From: Gymnothorax reevesii | Taxonomy: Eukaryota > Chordata > Actinopteri > Anguilliformes > Muraenidae | Reading direction: 5' to 3' | NCBI GenBank assembly: GCA_029721435.1 | Contig: CM056574.1 | Span: 3,547,001-3,611,000 of the forward strand | DNA length: 64,000 nucleotides | In this document: positions 1-11,333 of the stretch, piece by piece | Layout of the letters: each line of letters begins with the position of its first letter | Position numbering within the stretch: the first letter of the stretch is position 1 | The notes under the pieces: model-generated | Databases searched by the model: none | What the model saw: the letters and a program-made list of their open reading frames with translations, nothing else | Told to the model about the DNA's origin: nothing | Position numbers and translations under genes: made by a program

Positions 1-957
1 TTACAGTGGGAAAACAGGAGGAGTGTTACAGTGGGAAAACAGCAGGAGTGTTACAGTGGGAAAACAGGAGGAGTGTTACAGTGGGAAAACAGGAGGAGTG
101 TTACAGTGGGAAAACAGGAGGAGTGTTACAGTGGGAAAACAGGAGGAGTGTTACAGTGGGAAAACAGGAGGAGTGTTACAGTGGGAAAACAGTAGGAGTG
201 TTACAGTGGGAAAACAGGAGGAGTGTTACAGTGGGAAAACAGGAGGAGTGTTACAGTGGGAAAACAGCAGGAGTGTTACAGTGGGAAAACAGGAGGAGTG
301 TTACAGTGGGAAAACAGGAGGAGTGTTACAGTGGGAAAACAGGAGGAGTGTTACAGTGGGAACAACAGGAGGAGTGTTACAGTGGGAAAACAGCGGGAGT
401 GTTACAGTGGGAAAACAGGAGGAGTGTGAAAACGGGAGGAGTGTTACAGTGGGAAAAAAGAAAGAGTTTTACAGTGAGAAAACAGCAGGAGTGTTACAGT
501 GGGAAAACAGGAGGAGTGTTACAGTGGGGAACACAGCGGGAGTGTTACAGTGGGAAAACAGGAGGAGTGTTACAGTGAGAAAACAGCAGGAGTGTTACAG
601 TGGGAAAACAGGAGGAGTGTTACAGTGGGAACAACAGGAGGGGTGTTAGAGTGGGAAAACAGGAGGGGTGTTAGAGTGGGAAAACAGGAGGAGTGTTACA
701 GTGGGGAAAACAGGAGGAGTGTTACAGTTGGAAAACAGGAGGAGTGTTACAGTGGGAAAACAGCAGGAGTGTTACAGTGGGAAAAAAGGAGGAGTGTTAC
801 AGTGAGAAAACAGGAGGAGTGTTACAGTTGGAAAACAGGAGGAGTGTTACAGTGGGAACAACAGGAGGAGTGTTACAGTGGGAAAACAGCAGGAGTGTTA
901 CACTGGGAAAACAGCAGGAGTGTTACACTGGGAAAACAGCAGGATTGTTATAGTTTG
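1..957. repeat. 25-bp minisatellite, about 38 copies, cut by window edge
   Basis: Tandem copies of a 25-bp unit (TTACAGTGGGAAAACAGGAG followed by GAGTG) run from the first base. Variants include AACAGCAGGAG, GGAACAACAGG and GTGAGAAAAC. The unit has no stop codon in any + frame and 25 is not a multiple of 3, so all three + frames stay open for up to about 200 codons; these are not genes. The last copies drift (TTACACTGGG, then ATAGTTTGGC) into the degenerate tract beyond. The array probably extends left of the window. Confidence 0.97.
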
Positions 958-1340
958 GCAGTATAACAGTACATGAAAGTGAGTAACAGTTACAGACAAT
1001 GAGTAACAATACTTGACAGACAATGCCATCAATTCACAGGGATCAGCAGTGGTTGCTAGAGTATGACTGTTAATCAAAGCAGTTATCAGTTACTGAGAGT
1101 GTAACAATGATCGATGTGTGATTCTCAATGAAAGTAAGTAGCAGTTACTGACAGTTACTATGATTGAGAGACAGTAATTGTGAAACTATTAGTTATCGAC
1201 AGATAGACAGTTAATGACATCGAGTAACAGTAATTGAAAGAGAGTGACAGTTATTGACACTTTGTAACGGTGATTGGCAGTAACTGACAGCGATACACAG
1301 TTATAGACAGAGAATAGTATGTGACACTGATCGATACTGG
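958..1340. repeat. Degenerate GTAACAGT / TGACAG-type tract
   Basis: Imperfect short motifs (AGTAACAGT, TTACTGACAG, TTATTGACA, GTGATTGGCAG) recur irregularly directly after the 25-bp array. They look like cryptically simple or strongly decayed tandem sequence. There is no clear unit length and no coding potential. Confidence 0.5.
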
Positions 1341-1674
1341 TGCACTCTCAGCTTAAAAGGCTGGGATGGAGGTTAAAACAACAGAGGTCAGGTTCCGTCA
1401 GGAATATTAAGGAGCCTGTTAATAACACCTGATTCTTATCAGATTTGACTGTTATAAATCAGAGGATGATGCTTATCTTGTAGGATTTTCCTGGTCTTTA
1501 ATTTGAAGGTATTTCAATTCCTTACCCAAAACTGACGACAGTTTGTTTCGACTGAACCAGCCTTGATACTTCGACCCGGCCTGGATTATGCAAAGGGAAA
1601 AAAAGCACAAAATTACAGTCCAATTACTCTGCAGAATGCTGACAACAATCATACTTATCTTGCCATTTTCCTTG
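1341..1674. other. No gene seen
   Basis: AT-rich sequence without a recognisable repeat, exon or RNA gene. The 69-codon + frame that starts at 1563 runs on into the solo LTR and has no recognisable domain. Confidence 0.5.
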
Positions 1675-2139
1675 TGTCACATATAATGTGGGGGAAAAAA
1701 ATGCCACTAGATGGCAGTATTGACCTTTTTTTTGTTAAGCCCAGTCTGGAGCTAGGTTTGGGCATGTCCTAGGCATGTCTGAGAGGGGAAGTACCAGAGG
1801 AGAAAAAAAAGTCTAAATGTGGGAGGGGTCTGCAAAAGAGTATATAAGAAGAGAAATTGAGAGAGTAAAGTAGAAGGAGAAATTGCAAGGAGAAGGATAC
1901 ATTTCACCAGACCTGTCAAGCTTTTTGTGGATTTTTGTCTTGTGTTGGGGCATTTTCCTCACCCGGAACATCACCAAGCAACCCCATCTCAAGGGACTGT
2001 AAATATTTTTTTTCTTGTATATTATCAATCTTGGTCAGTTGTATAAATTGTAGGTTAGGGTTGGTCTTTGTTTAATTAAACTTGTTTGAGCTTTAAATTT
2101 TTGTCTGTCATCCCTTGCTAACAAATTGGGGCCATAACA
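1675..2139 (+). mobile_element. Old solo LTR of the Gmr1-type retrotransposon family
   Basis: Read on +, this ~465-bp block follows the reverse complement of the LTRs at 19489-19997 and 24999-25507 in order. Shared blocks are the near-terminal CCACTAGATGGCAG, the run of T followed by GTTAAGC, GTCTAAATGTGGG, GGGGTCTGCAAAAGAG, the TATA box TATATAAG (1841-1848), AAATTGCAAG, ACCAGACCTGTCA, GGGACTGTAA, TGTCATCCCTTGCT, and the end ACAAATTGGGGCCATAACA. It is clearly diverged (many substitutions and indels), so it is far older than the intact element. The boundaries chosen are TGTCAC...ATAACA. No target-site duplication is obvious and no internal sequence follows, hence solo LTR. Confidence 0.85.
1704..1717 (+). 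promoter_or_regulatory. CTCF-like motif inside the solo LTR
   Basis: CCACTAGATGGCAG fits the CTCF core consensus CCASYAGRKGGCAS at every position. It sits about 30 bp inside the LTR start, the same place as in the young LTRs. Occupancy cannot be judged from sequence. Confidence 0.5.
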
Positions 2140-2395
2140 CAGAGCTTTGACAATAGATTGAAATTGCTAGCATTGGTGCAAAATCCAATTCTGCAAAATT
2201 CTTTTAAGTTGACTTTCCAAATGTCGACCCTTACTGAAGTATTGTCTCTTCTATATAAAGAGACGGGTGTCAAAGGGGAGGCCAGGATCTCCAGAATTAC
2301 TCTTCCAGACTGCTGAAAATAGAACAGACTTCAATTATTTAGCATCCATCAAGTGGCACCAAAGTGCTTTTCCATACTTATGAGCCCATGCAAAT

Positions 2396-2490
<95 letters not shown>

Positions 2491-2824
2491 AAACCAAAAA
2501 ATTGCCGCAAACTGTTTTAAAACAGAGAATGTACCATCCCACCATCTTATCACCTCACAGTAGTTCAGAGCAGGAGGCAGGTTTAAGCGCAGTGTCCACC
2601 CACGAACCCCGCCCCCGAACCCCGCCCACGAAACCTGCCCAGGTGAGGTGAACAGGTCAGTCTTCGGGTCCATCCCAACAGAGGTGGATCTTTGATTAAA
2701 GCCACAGCATTTCGTTAACAACAGCACTCAGAGGAACGACTCTCTGCCAATGTCCAACAGTCCCCACATGTCACAGACACAAAGGGGTAGTGTTATTTAT
2801 GCACCACGACATGAGTAAATAAAA
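2140..2824. repeat. (TG)n and (AG)n microsatellites; no gene seen
   Basis: A (TG)n run at about 2398-2445 is followed by an (AG)n run at about 2448-2486. The rest of the stretch shows no exon or known repeat. The 130-codon - frame across it encodes only SLSL/THTH low-complexity sequence from the microsatellites. Confidence 0.85.
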
Positions 2825-2966
2825 AATTCATACATCCACAATTTGATCTGGATCACTCCCAAAATGAAATTACTTTCTAAATTTGTGCCAAGACACACCT
2901 CTGGTAAAAATTTCATCAAACTCTGCCCATAACTTTTTTGTCGTGTGGCAAACAATCAAACAAACA
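2825..2966 (+). mobile_element. RTE-like LINE or dependent SINE 3' tail, left part
   Basis: The text AAAATTTCATCAAACTCTGC followed by CCATAACTTTTTTGTCGTG and a CAAACAAACA run resembles the 3' tail of RTE-type LINEs in fish. The Tc1-like element at 2969-4562 sits inside it; the continuation is at about 4565-4612 (ACCCAGAAACC, AATCTCCGCAGTGG). The family assignment is from memory of the motif. Confidence 0.4.
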
Positions 2967-2968
2967 TA

Positions 2969-4562
2969 CAGTGCCGTGAAAAAGTATTTGCCCCCTTCCT
3001 GATTTATTTTTATGCATATTTGTCACACTTAAATGTTTCAGATCAGCAAATAAATTTTAACATTAGACAAAGACAACCCAAGTAAATACAAAATGCAGTT
3101 TTTAAATGATGAGTTTATTTATTAAGGGGAAAAAGCTTTCCAAACTTTCCTAGCCTGGTGTGAAAAAGTAATTGCCCCCAAAACCTAATAACTGGTTGTG
3201 CCACCCTCTGCGACAACAACTGCAATCAAGTGTTTGTGATAACTGGCAATGAGTCTCTCACGTCACTGTGGAAAAATTGTGACCCAGTCTTCTTTGTAGA
3301 GTGTTTTGATTCAGCCACATTGGAGGGTTTTTGAGCATGAACGGCCTGTTTAAGGTCATGCCACAGCATCACAGTCGGATTTAAGCCCGGACTTTGCTTT
3401 GGCCGCTCCAAAACCTTCAGTCTGTTTTTTTTTAGCCATTCAGAGGTGGACTTGCAGGTGTGTTTCAGATCATTGTCCTGCTGCATAACCCAAGTGCGCT
3501 TCAGCTTGAGGTCACCAACTGCGGGTTGGACATTCTCCTTCAGATTTTCCGGTAGAGAGCAGAATTCATGATTCCATCAAAGTCCTGAAGCAGCAAAGCA
3601 GCCCAAACCATCTCACTACCACCACCATGTTTGACTTTTGGTATGATGTTCCTCTTATGAAATAATAAGTTAGTTTTACTCCTGATGTAATGGGACGCAC
3701 ACCTTCCATAAAGTTCAACTTTTGCCTTGTCAGTCCACAGAATATTTTCCCAAAAGTCTTGGGGATCATCAAGATGTACTTTGGCAAATGTGAGACAAGC
3801 CTTCATGTTCTTTTTGGTCAGCAGTAGTTTTCACCTTTGAACTCTCCCATGGATGCCAGTTTGCCCAGTCTCTATCTTATTGTTGAATCATGAACACTGA
3901 CTTTAACAGAGGCAAGTGAGGCCTGCAGTTCTTCAGATGTTGTTCTGGGTTCTTTTGTGACCTCCTGGATGAGTAGTTGATGCGCTTTTGGAGTAATTCT
4001 GGTAGGCCAGCCACTCCTGGGAAGGTTCACCACAGTTCCAAGTTTTCTCCATGTGTGGATAATGGCTCTCACCTTGATTCTCTGGAGTCCCAAAGCCATA
4101 GAAATGGCTTTGCCACCCTTTCCAGACTGATAGATGTCAATTTCTTTGTCTCTTGTCTGTTCTTGAATTTCTTTAGTTTGCTGCATGACATGTTGCTTTT
4201 TGAGATCTTTTAGCCTACTTCACTTTGCCAAACAGGTTCTATTAAAGTGATTTCTTGATTCCACAGGTCTGGCAGTAGTCAGGCCTGGGTGTGGATAGTG
4301 AAACTGGACTCAAAAAATGTGGTTAATCATAGTTAATTCATGATTTAACAAGGACGGCAATTACTTTTTCACAAAGGGCCAGGTAGGTTTGGATAGCTTT
4401 TTCCCCTTAGTAAATGAAATCATAATTTCAAAACAGCATTTTGTAATTTACTTGGGTTATCTTTGTTTTCTAATAAAATTTGTTTGATGATCTGAAACAT
4501 TTAAGGGTGAAAAATATGCAAAAAAAAATCAGGAAGGGGGCGAATACTTTTTCACGGGACTG
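2969..4562 (-). mobile_element. Tc1/mariner-type transposon, 1594 bp, inactive
   Basis: It is flanked by TA (2967-2968 and 4563-4564). The ends are CAGTGCCGTGAAAAAGTATT on the left and, inverted, CAGTCCCGTGAAAAAGTATT on the right. The inverted repeats extend about 210 bp, and each contains a second internal GTGAAAAAGTAATTGCC, i.e. the IR/DR layout known from Sleeping Beauty-like elements. The transposase lies on the - strand and is broken. The two arms differ at many sites, so the copy is not recent. Confidence 0.93.
3226..4186 (-). pseudogene. Broken Tc1-like transposase
   Basis: Three - strand pieces in different frames make up one Tc1 transposase. The piece at 4186-3872 is the N-terminal DNA-binding part (helix-turn-helix region, then LPRSGWPTRITPKA, a GRPR-like linker and second binding domain). 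The piece at 3806-3540 is the first half of the catalytic core, with ILWTDKAKVELYG carrying the first catalytic Asp and the HGGGSEMVWA block. The piece at 3486-3226 has QQDNDLKHTCK with the second Asp and the SPGLNPTVMLWHDLK block, where the expected NPIENLW Glu region is degraded. Frames are separated by shifts and stops, so no functional transposase can be made. The enzyme class cuts and pastes DNA at TA sites. Confidence 0.9.
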
Positions 4563-4564
4563 TA

Positions 4565-4612
4565 CTTACCCAGAAACCAAAGGTAAAATTTATAATCTCC
4601 GCAGTGGAAAAA
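4565..4612 (+). mobile_element. RTE-like tail, right part after the Tc1 insertion
   Basis: It continues the tail interrupted at 2966 (ACCCAGAAACCAAAGG, then AATCTCCGCAGTGG). Short, so the call depends on the left part. Confidence 0.35.
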
Positions 4613-7600
4613 AATAAATAAAAAATACATCACTGACTGAACAAGCAAACCTTGTTTATTATTTATAATGTTTACATTTATGAAGTGCTCACTTGGGTTT
4701 CTGATGCTTTCAAGCGTCGGGTGATAGCTAGCACAGATACTGAGACCTGAGTTATGACCAGCTCAAATAATATTTACTTACAAAAAAGGCAGACAAGGGA
4801 GTAACTGACGAGCACGATCAACAACATTTTACCGCTCTTTTCCATTTCCCAGAATTCCCCTCACTCTTCAGCAGAGGTTTCACTGTCACCCCATTTAATG
4901 AGAAGCACCACTGAAACAGCCCTTCGCCATTTATTTGTGTTTATGGCAGGACTGCTAAAAGCAGAGATTCATATTCTTCTGTTTTTTTCTTATTTTACTG
5001 TTATTTCCATTGATTTATAGGGTCTGAAAGTCATAGGGCTGGTGGTCACACCCACAATGGGGTTACTCTCTACCTGCCAGGCCCTCGAGCCAAACCCTCG
5101 ACCCAAAATTTATGTTTGCATTAACGTCAACCGCGACCGCTGACAAGATTTGTCTGAGGATCATTTCAAGTCTAAAATAAAAAAATGTTCTGTTCAGAGG
5201 AGACCTGTTTCCGTTTGACTACTTTAATAACTGACTGTCTGATTCACTTCCTAACTTCACCTGGGAGGTTAGTGATCAGTCAAGTCTGTTTATTTGTTTG
5301 CTTGTCGGTTAGTTAACAGGATTACAAGGGATTCTTCACCATTGGGTTATCAGGCAAAATTTGACCTCTGGCACATCTTCACAAATACACAACGATTTGA
5401 AATTAGAAAATATGGGGGACATTATTTCCACCCCCCCCCCCAAAAAAAAACTCAAACATATCTGGATTCAGAAATTTTTCTGAATCTGGGAATTAAACTT
5501 AAGCAAATAACTAATGGTGTTAGAGACTTCTAACCACCGCCAAATAATTACTGCATAAAAAGCACCAAAAATACAGACAAAATTTTGAAGGGTTGTGGAG
5601 AAATGAGGGATTGTTCCGCCTTGGCGGCAGTTTGCTATCTCGCATTGCTCATTGTTATTTGTGGTTTGACTAGCGCAGTTAGCTTGATGCTACACATAAG
5701 CGAATAAGAGCTCAAATACCAAGAATTTCCACAGGCGTCGCGCACTTGTTCTCGCTCGTGTTCTATCTCAGCAACCTTTAACACGTCTCCAGTGCTGGTT
5801 ATTCCTACTCAACACCCTTTGCTCCTCAGGGAGAACTAATTAGTCTCAATGAATTCTAAAAAGGTATCCTGTTCGCACCACTCTTGAGGAAGGCACAGCT
5901 GAAAACTCACACTATTTTTGGTCTTTTCTCTCTGATTTCAGCCTCGTTTTTCCTGAAGATCACTTTTAGAACATGGCCTGCTTTTTTATTCTTTATTTCT
6001 AAGCGGGGTACGCACATGAAGATAATCTGGCTGACTTTGCCCTGATTTTCCCCCTCCCGACCAACAACAACAATCGGAAGATTATCTTATGTCTTATAAG
6101 ATCATCCGATAAGGTTATCCTGTGGTCTGAGGTGTGTTAAGAATGAATTTGTCCCGATGATCAGGTCCGAAAAGGGTTTGGCCCGACGATTATAAATATT
6201 AAACTGGTTAAATATTTACGACCAAAAATCTTCACGTATTAGCCGACGACTCCTGAGTCATGACTCCTTGAATTGTGACGTGAAGCGGAATGTAGCCGAT
6301 CGAGAAGTGAGCTGACCGCCATCACTCCCTCCTCTCGTTCGCCCTCTTCCATGTTGCAGCTTGTGTTTGTTGTTGCCATGTTTCTTCTTCTTCGTTTTTG
6401 TCAGATCACGTTTGATCACGAGAGATTTCTGTCTTGGAGGACTAGATTCTAAATGGGTGGTGGAGCAGAGTCGTTATCTGTGTGGTGTGCTGCGTTGAGA
6501 CTATCGGAGCAGAGCACACCGTACGATCACAACTGTTCAGAGCCTGATTTTTATCTTCATGTGTGGGGTCTGTGGCAGATAAAAAATCTCTTCAGATTTA
6601 AAAAATCCGTGTGTGTGTACCCTGCACTAGTTAGTGGTCGTCCTGGATCACGATCACAAAGTTCCGGCCTCCACGTGGGGCTTCAGGTGAGCATTTTTTA
6701 TAGAGCACCAGCGAACTGATCTGTTTTCCCCTTGGTGAATGAAAGACCGTCCGCAACCCAAGCACATTTCGAATATAACAACCCACCGCACCAAAGCGCA
6801 CACACATGCACTCGCACACAGATATATTTAATAAAAATGAATTTAAAAAGTATGATGCAAAACATGCAACAGGTCCGGAAGAAAGTCGCACAGGGCATCA
6901 GAACCGCAGAGAGGAGGACGGACTGCAGGCAAAGACCTAAATAAGGCAGCCGTGAATTTCTGTTCTCAACTGCGAACCATTTCACACACGGCCAGCGTTT
7001 CTTTAGCTTACATCACACAATGGGCAGCATCTAGCATAAAGGTGTGAGGATATTCTGCTCCATCTGGCTGAATAAATTGACAGTTAATATTCCCGCCCGT
7101 ATGAATGTAAATGGAAATTTATCATGCCTAGTCAGGACACAGCTGCAATATCGTGAATGCATGTGCTGCAACCTAGAGGACAGAATGCGGTATGACATCC
7201 CCTGCTGGAAATGAGCTTTTGGCACGTTACTGCCAATGCAATGACGATGGGCATTAAGCACCCGTCTGAAATCAAAGAGCACTTGTTGTAGCTTTGGCAA
7301 AAAAAAAAAAAAAACGGTAGGTCCATTCTGGAGGGAGTGTAGCTGTGAACTGGAAATTTTTCATGCAGGTATGTCCAATCATTTGTTTTGTCTGCCAGAC
7401 CTCAACAGCCAACCATACCTATCAAAGGCCGTGATGGAATTACGTCATATCGCCCGAGTAGGACGGTAACACAACACCTACGTCGAGCCATTTCATTTAC
7501 AGGCAGACGACTCACCTCTTATGTCATTTTTGCACAATATTTATGGGCATACGCGGGTTTTTAAACGCGGGCACACCAGCTACTGGTCTGCCCACTGGTC

Positions 7601-9430
7601 TGCCATGTTTGACGTCACAAATGTGCGAGAGAACAGGGTCATTAAAAAGTAAAAAGCAGCATGAAGGCCAAAGATTTTGTTATTGCAGTTACTTTTTATG
7701 TATTTTACATCAGTCTCTTTTTCAGACTCAAACTCAGACTCAATCATTGTTGGATGATGCAAAGAACAAAATTGAAGAGCTTAGTGCTCTTAAGTCACAT
7801 TTTCGCATCCCTTAAGACTTAAGTTAAGGAAAGAAAAAAAATGCTTTTAATAGTCTACAAAGTTACTGTTCTCAATGTCTTAAAAGTGGCTGTTTTGTGA
7901 CTTCAGTCGGCCTACTTTGAGCACTTGGGTCTTCAAACTGACGTGACTAATAGCCGGAGCACATTGTTCCCAGGAACTGAATTAACTCAAAGGAACAAAT
8001 TGTTCGTTCATCTCATAAAGCGATAATTAATCATTAATATTTCGCTGTATATCCGTTGCCAATTTGAGGATGTGATAAAAAAATGAACTCATGGACGTGA
8101 TGGACGGGTAGGCTAAGCCTTCATTGACAAGGTCTTTACCCTTTGTTTTATTTATTTTTTAAATCCTACCACATTGACTGTCTGTCAAAGTCACAGTGCA
8201 CACATTCGTCGTATTGTCAGAATATGGGAGCAAAAAAAAAGAAAACCACCCTCAGTTGTCGACATTTACGTGGAGAGAACCGAGCTGAAACCTGTTGTGG
8301 AAAAGGGCTCATTTTGCCAACTGTACGTGCATCAAAGATGAAGCCAGTTACTGTGGCAACTAACAGATTTTGTACTCGATGATAGGAGCAACTTTTCCCA
8401 GATCATCCACCGGGTGGTGCTAATGTCCAGTATACCCGGAGGACCGGTGCATGTGTGGTCCCGGTGGTAAAATTGTATGGAGTGGAAATAGTCTCTCGCA
8501 AACACTAATTTAAGTCATTGTCAGTCGTTACATGTCACCTGAAAGAAAGGCAAAGACGTTCGAGCTGTCTGTTTAATTGCGGGGTCCAAGTTAAAGTACA
8601 GATGTTATAGCTCCCCAACTTTTCCTGTCGAGCACAATGCGAATAGGCCTAGTCTTCGTGGATTTTTGGCTTTGTGCGGGATATCACCATGGAGACGATT
8701 CCTCTGAAGTGCATCCCGGACTCCTGATTGCCGCGCGGGGCGCGTCGAGTTGAATGTGGCTCGCGCTGAGTTCTTAGCATTTTAAGAGACAATTTTAAAG
8801 GCGCTTCCATATGGCTTCCTGTAGGTCCTGCGCCTTGTGGGTTGAGAGAAATGGCAATGAAAATTAGTTGAGATCTGAGCCAGCTGGCTCCTTCTGCAAA
8901 AGTGGAACTGTAATGCAGTCAGCAAAAGATCTCCCTGGAAATAATCAGATTCAATGTGATTCCAGTCGGTCTTCAATGAGAACGCTAGTAAACCCGCAAG
9001 TGCTGATAAGCCAAACAATGATTGCACCCTTACATTTCACGCAGCAATAGTTTTGATCACTACTAGAGGACGTTTTAAGTGAATCAGTTTAATTAGGTTT
9101 TATGTGTCTTTGCTCTGGTGATACTTTTTATTCATTCAAAGCAAACAGCACATTCTCAACCTACTCTGAGCATTGATCAATAGCTGAGCACCAATGATGA
9201 AAGCTTATGACAAACGGCAAAGAGCTGTCCTCATGTGTGAGTTTATTTACATGATTCTGACTCCAAAGCCAATTCACCTGGCCTTAATGCACAAAACACA
9301 AAACAGTGAGCAGGAGTCAGACTGATTCTGAAGACTTAAATAGTATCAAACATCCTGTCCAATACAATCAATAATCATGTATGTATGTCCGCAAACGCAG
9401 AGATCTACAAACGTTTGTACTTACTCGTCA
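4613..9430. other. No gene seen: 4.8 kb of mostly unique sequence
   Basis: Only short homopolymers (C run then A run near 5431-5449, A run near 7300-7314) and short unrelated open frames (under 95 codons) occur. No splice-flanked exon, conserved domain, tRNA or long repeat could be recognised on either strand. A local hairpin-like cluster of ATCTTAT/ATAAGAT words lies near 6071-6110. Distant conserved enhancers cannot be excluded by eye. Confidence 0.5.
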
Positions 9431-9573
9431 TCATTTATGACAACTCCAATTCCGAAATAGCTGTTGTAAGAAAGAAAGAAGTTTGTGTAAAACCTCCAGA
9501 AATACGTATGTGATATAACGGTATGATTACTGTGTTGTAAAAAAGGCTGGAATGAGTCTGTGTGAAACATATA
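9431..9573 (-). repeat. Flank repeat of the second Tc1 family, copy 1
   Basis: On the - strand this block reads TTACAACACAGTAATCATAC, CGTTATATCACATA, TTTCTGGAGGTTTTACACAA, CTTACAACAG. The same series lies on + right after the sibling Tc1 copy (26153-26260), and part of it lies just before that copy (18497-18549). At 9440-9460 a second terminal-repeat-like motif, CAACTCCAATTCCGAAATAG, appears, as if another Tc1 end had been there. Confidence 0.7.
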
Positions 9574-9939
9574 CAACCCCAATTCCAAAATAGTTGGAAC
9601 AAAGTGTAAATTGTGAATAAAATCAAAACTCAATGACTTTCAAATCACACCAGCTAGTATTTTATTCACAATAGAACAGAGATAACATATGTTGAAACTG
9701 AGAATAATCCACAAAATCAGCTCATTTCAAATTTGATGGCAGCTACAGGTTTCAAAAAAGTTGGGACAGGGGCCTGTTTACCATGGTGTAGCATCCCCTC
9801 TTCTTTTTAACACAGAGTGGAGGCGTCTGGGCATTGAGGAGACAAGTTTCTTGAGTTTAACCATTGGAATTTGATCCCAGTCTTGTTTAATACAGGCTTC
9901 CAGCTGCTGGAGAGTTTTGGGTCTCCCTTGACAGACTTT

Positions 9940-10539
9940 TCATTTAATTATGCGCCAAATGTTCTGTGAAATCGGTGAAAGATCAGGACTGCAGGCAGGC
10001 CAGTTCAGCGCCTGGACTCTGCGACTACGAAGCCATGCTGTTGTAATAGCTGCAGTATGTGGTTTTGCTTTGTCCTGCTGAAATACACAAGGCCTTCCCT
10101 GGAATAGATGTTGTCTGGAGGGGATCATATGTTGCTCTAAAACCTTTACATACCTTTCAGCATTCATGGTGCTTTTTAAAACATGCAAGTGTCCGACACC
10201 ATATGCACTAATGCATCCCCATACCATCAGAGATGCTGCCTTTTGAACTAAACGCTGATAACAGGAGGGGTGGTCTTTCTCCTCTTTAGCCCGGAGGACA
10301 CGACGCCCATGATTTCCAACAAGAATCTCAAATTTGGACTCGTCTGAACACAGGACACTTTGCCACTTTGCTACAGTCCATTTTAAATGAGCCTTGGCCC
10401 ACAGAACACAGCGGCGCTTCTGGATCATGCTCAACAATGGCTTCCTTTTTGCATGATAAGACCTTAAAAGTCTTTGCAATTTGAGGTTGAGAAACATTGT
10501 TTTTAATGTATTCCACCATTTTTTTATGCAAGCCTTCAC
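9940..10539 (-). pseudogene. Truncated Tc1-like transposase, copy 1
   Basis: A 199-codon - frame keeps the catalytic core: [17 protein letters not shown] with the first Asp, [31 protein letters not shown] with the second Asp, and [13 protein letters not shown] near the third acidic residue. The usual IEN-W spacing is disturbed there (SPISQNIW), so the catalytic Glu seems lost by a small insertion or frame change. The DNA-binding region is mostly deleted: [21 protein letters not shown] joins the start almost directly to the core. The intact relative at 18897-25888 shows what is missing. It cannot be active. Confidence 0.88.
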
Positions 10540-10551
10540 AGGTTGGAGAGT

Positions 10552-11333
10552 TGTTACGCCCTCCTCTGCTAGTCAGAGGCCGCCAACGCAACATAGACAG
10601 CAAGAGTATGAATGAAAGAGGCAGGTTGCAAACGAGGACTTAAACAAACTTATTTATTTACAAACCAAACCCAAAGCAAGGGACACAGAGCACAGACATA
10701 CCCCAACCCCTGAGCTATGCAGCGACAATTAAGGAAAATCCCAGAAAAAAACCCCAACTAATACCTAAAACCCAAAACAACCCTGAAACTAACCCTATTT
10801 TGACAGGTACTCCCGTACCCCAAAATACATGGGTTATTGCCGCTGCCCTAACTAATGAACTAATACATGGGGTTGCCTACGTGAGGTGGGAAAACATGTA
10901 TACCTGCAGGTGGTTAACTAGTTTCCCTACCTCTGCACTCTGCGACCCACCTAAAGAAAGAAGACAAATAGAAATGATTAGTAAATCAACCGAAAAACAA
11001 AATGGCAAAAAAAATGATTACCAAAGAAAACTCAAGCACATAACTATAACATAACACACACAAAAAAAAAAACAACATAATCAAAATGACAACACAAAAC
11101 GAGAGCTGCCACCTCTCTCGAACTAAGCAAACAAATCAACTTATATAGAATGGGAAAGGAGATGATTGGTGTTTTCTTAATTGAAGAACTGGTTCCAGCT
11201 GTTAAGGCCTTCACTGAACAAGCAGGTGGAACCTATTGAAAAAGGAACTGAAAAAGTGTTGAACAACAAAAACCAGCAGGGGGAGACAAACAAAACATTC
11301 ACTGTAATCAGTTAATACCCCAACCCCGTAACA
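10552..11333 (-). mobile_element. Solo LTR of another retrotransposon family
   Basis: This 782-bp block starts TGTTACG and ends CGTAACA, so it has TG...CA ends in a short inverted repeat. On the - strand it has a TATA box (CTATATAAGT, near 11139-11148) and an AATAAA-type signal near 10650, the order of an LTR promoter and polyadenylation region. It interrupts a Tc1 transposon whose sibling lacks it, which proves insertion. No clear target duplication is seen, and no gag-pol is present. It shares no sequence with the Gmr1-type LTRs except a CTCF-like word, CCAGCAGGGGGAGA, on + at 11273-11286. Confidence 0.78.

Noticed and set aside
6..966. Overlapping 155-208 codon frames at the window start
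   Set aside because: They are translations of the 25-bp minisatellite.
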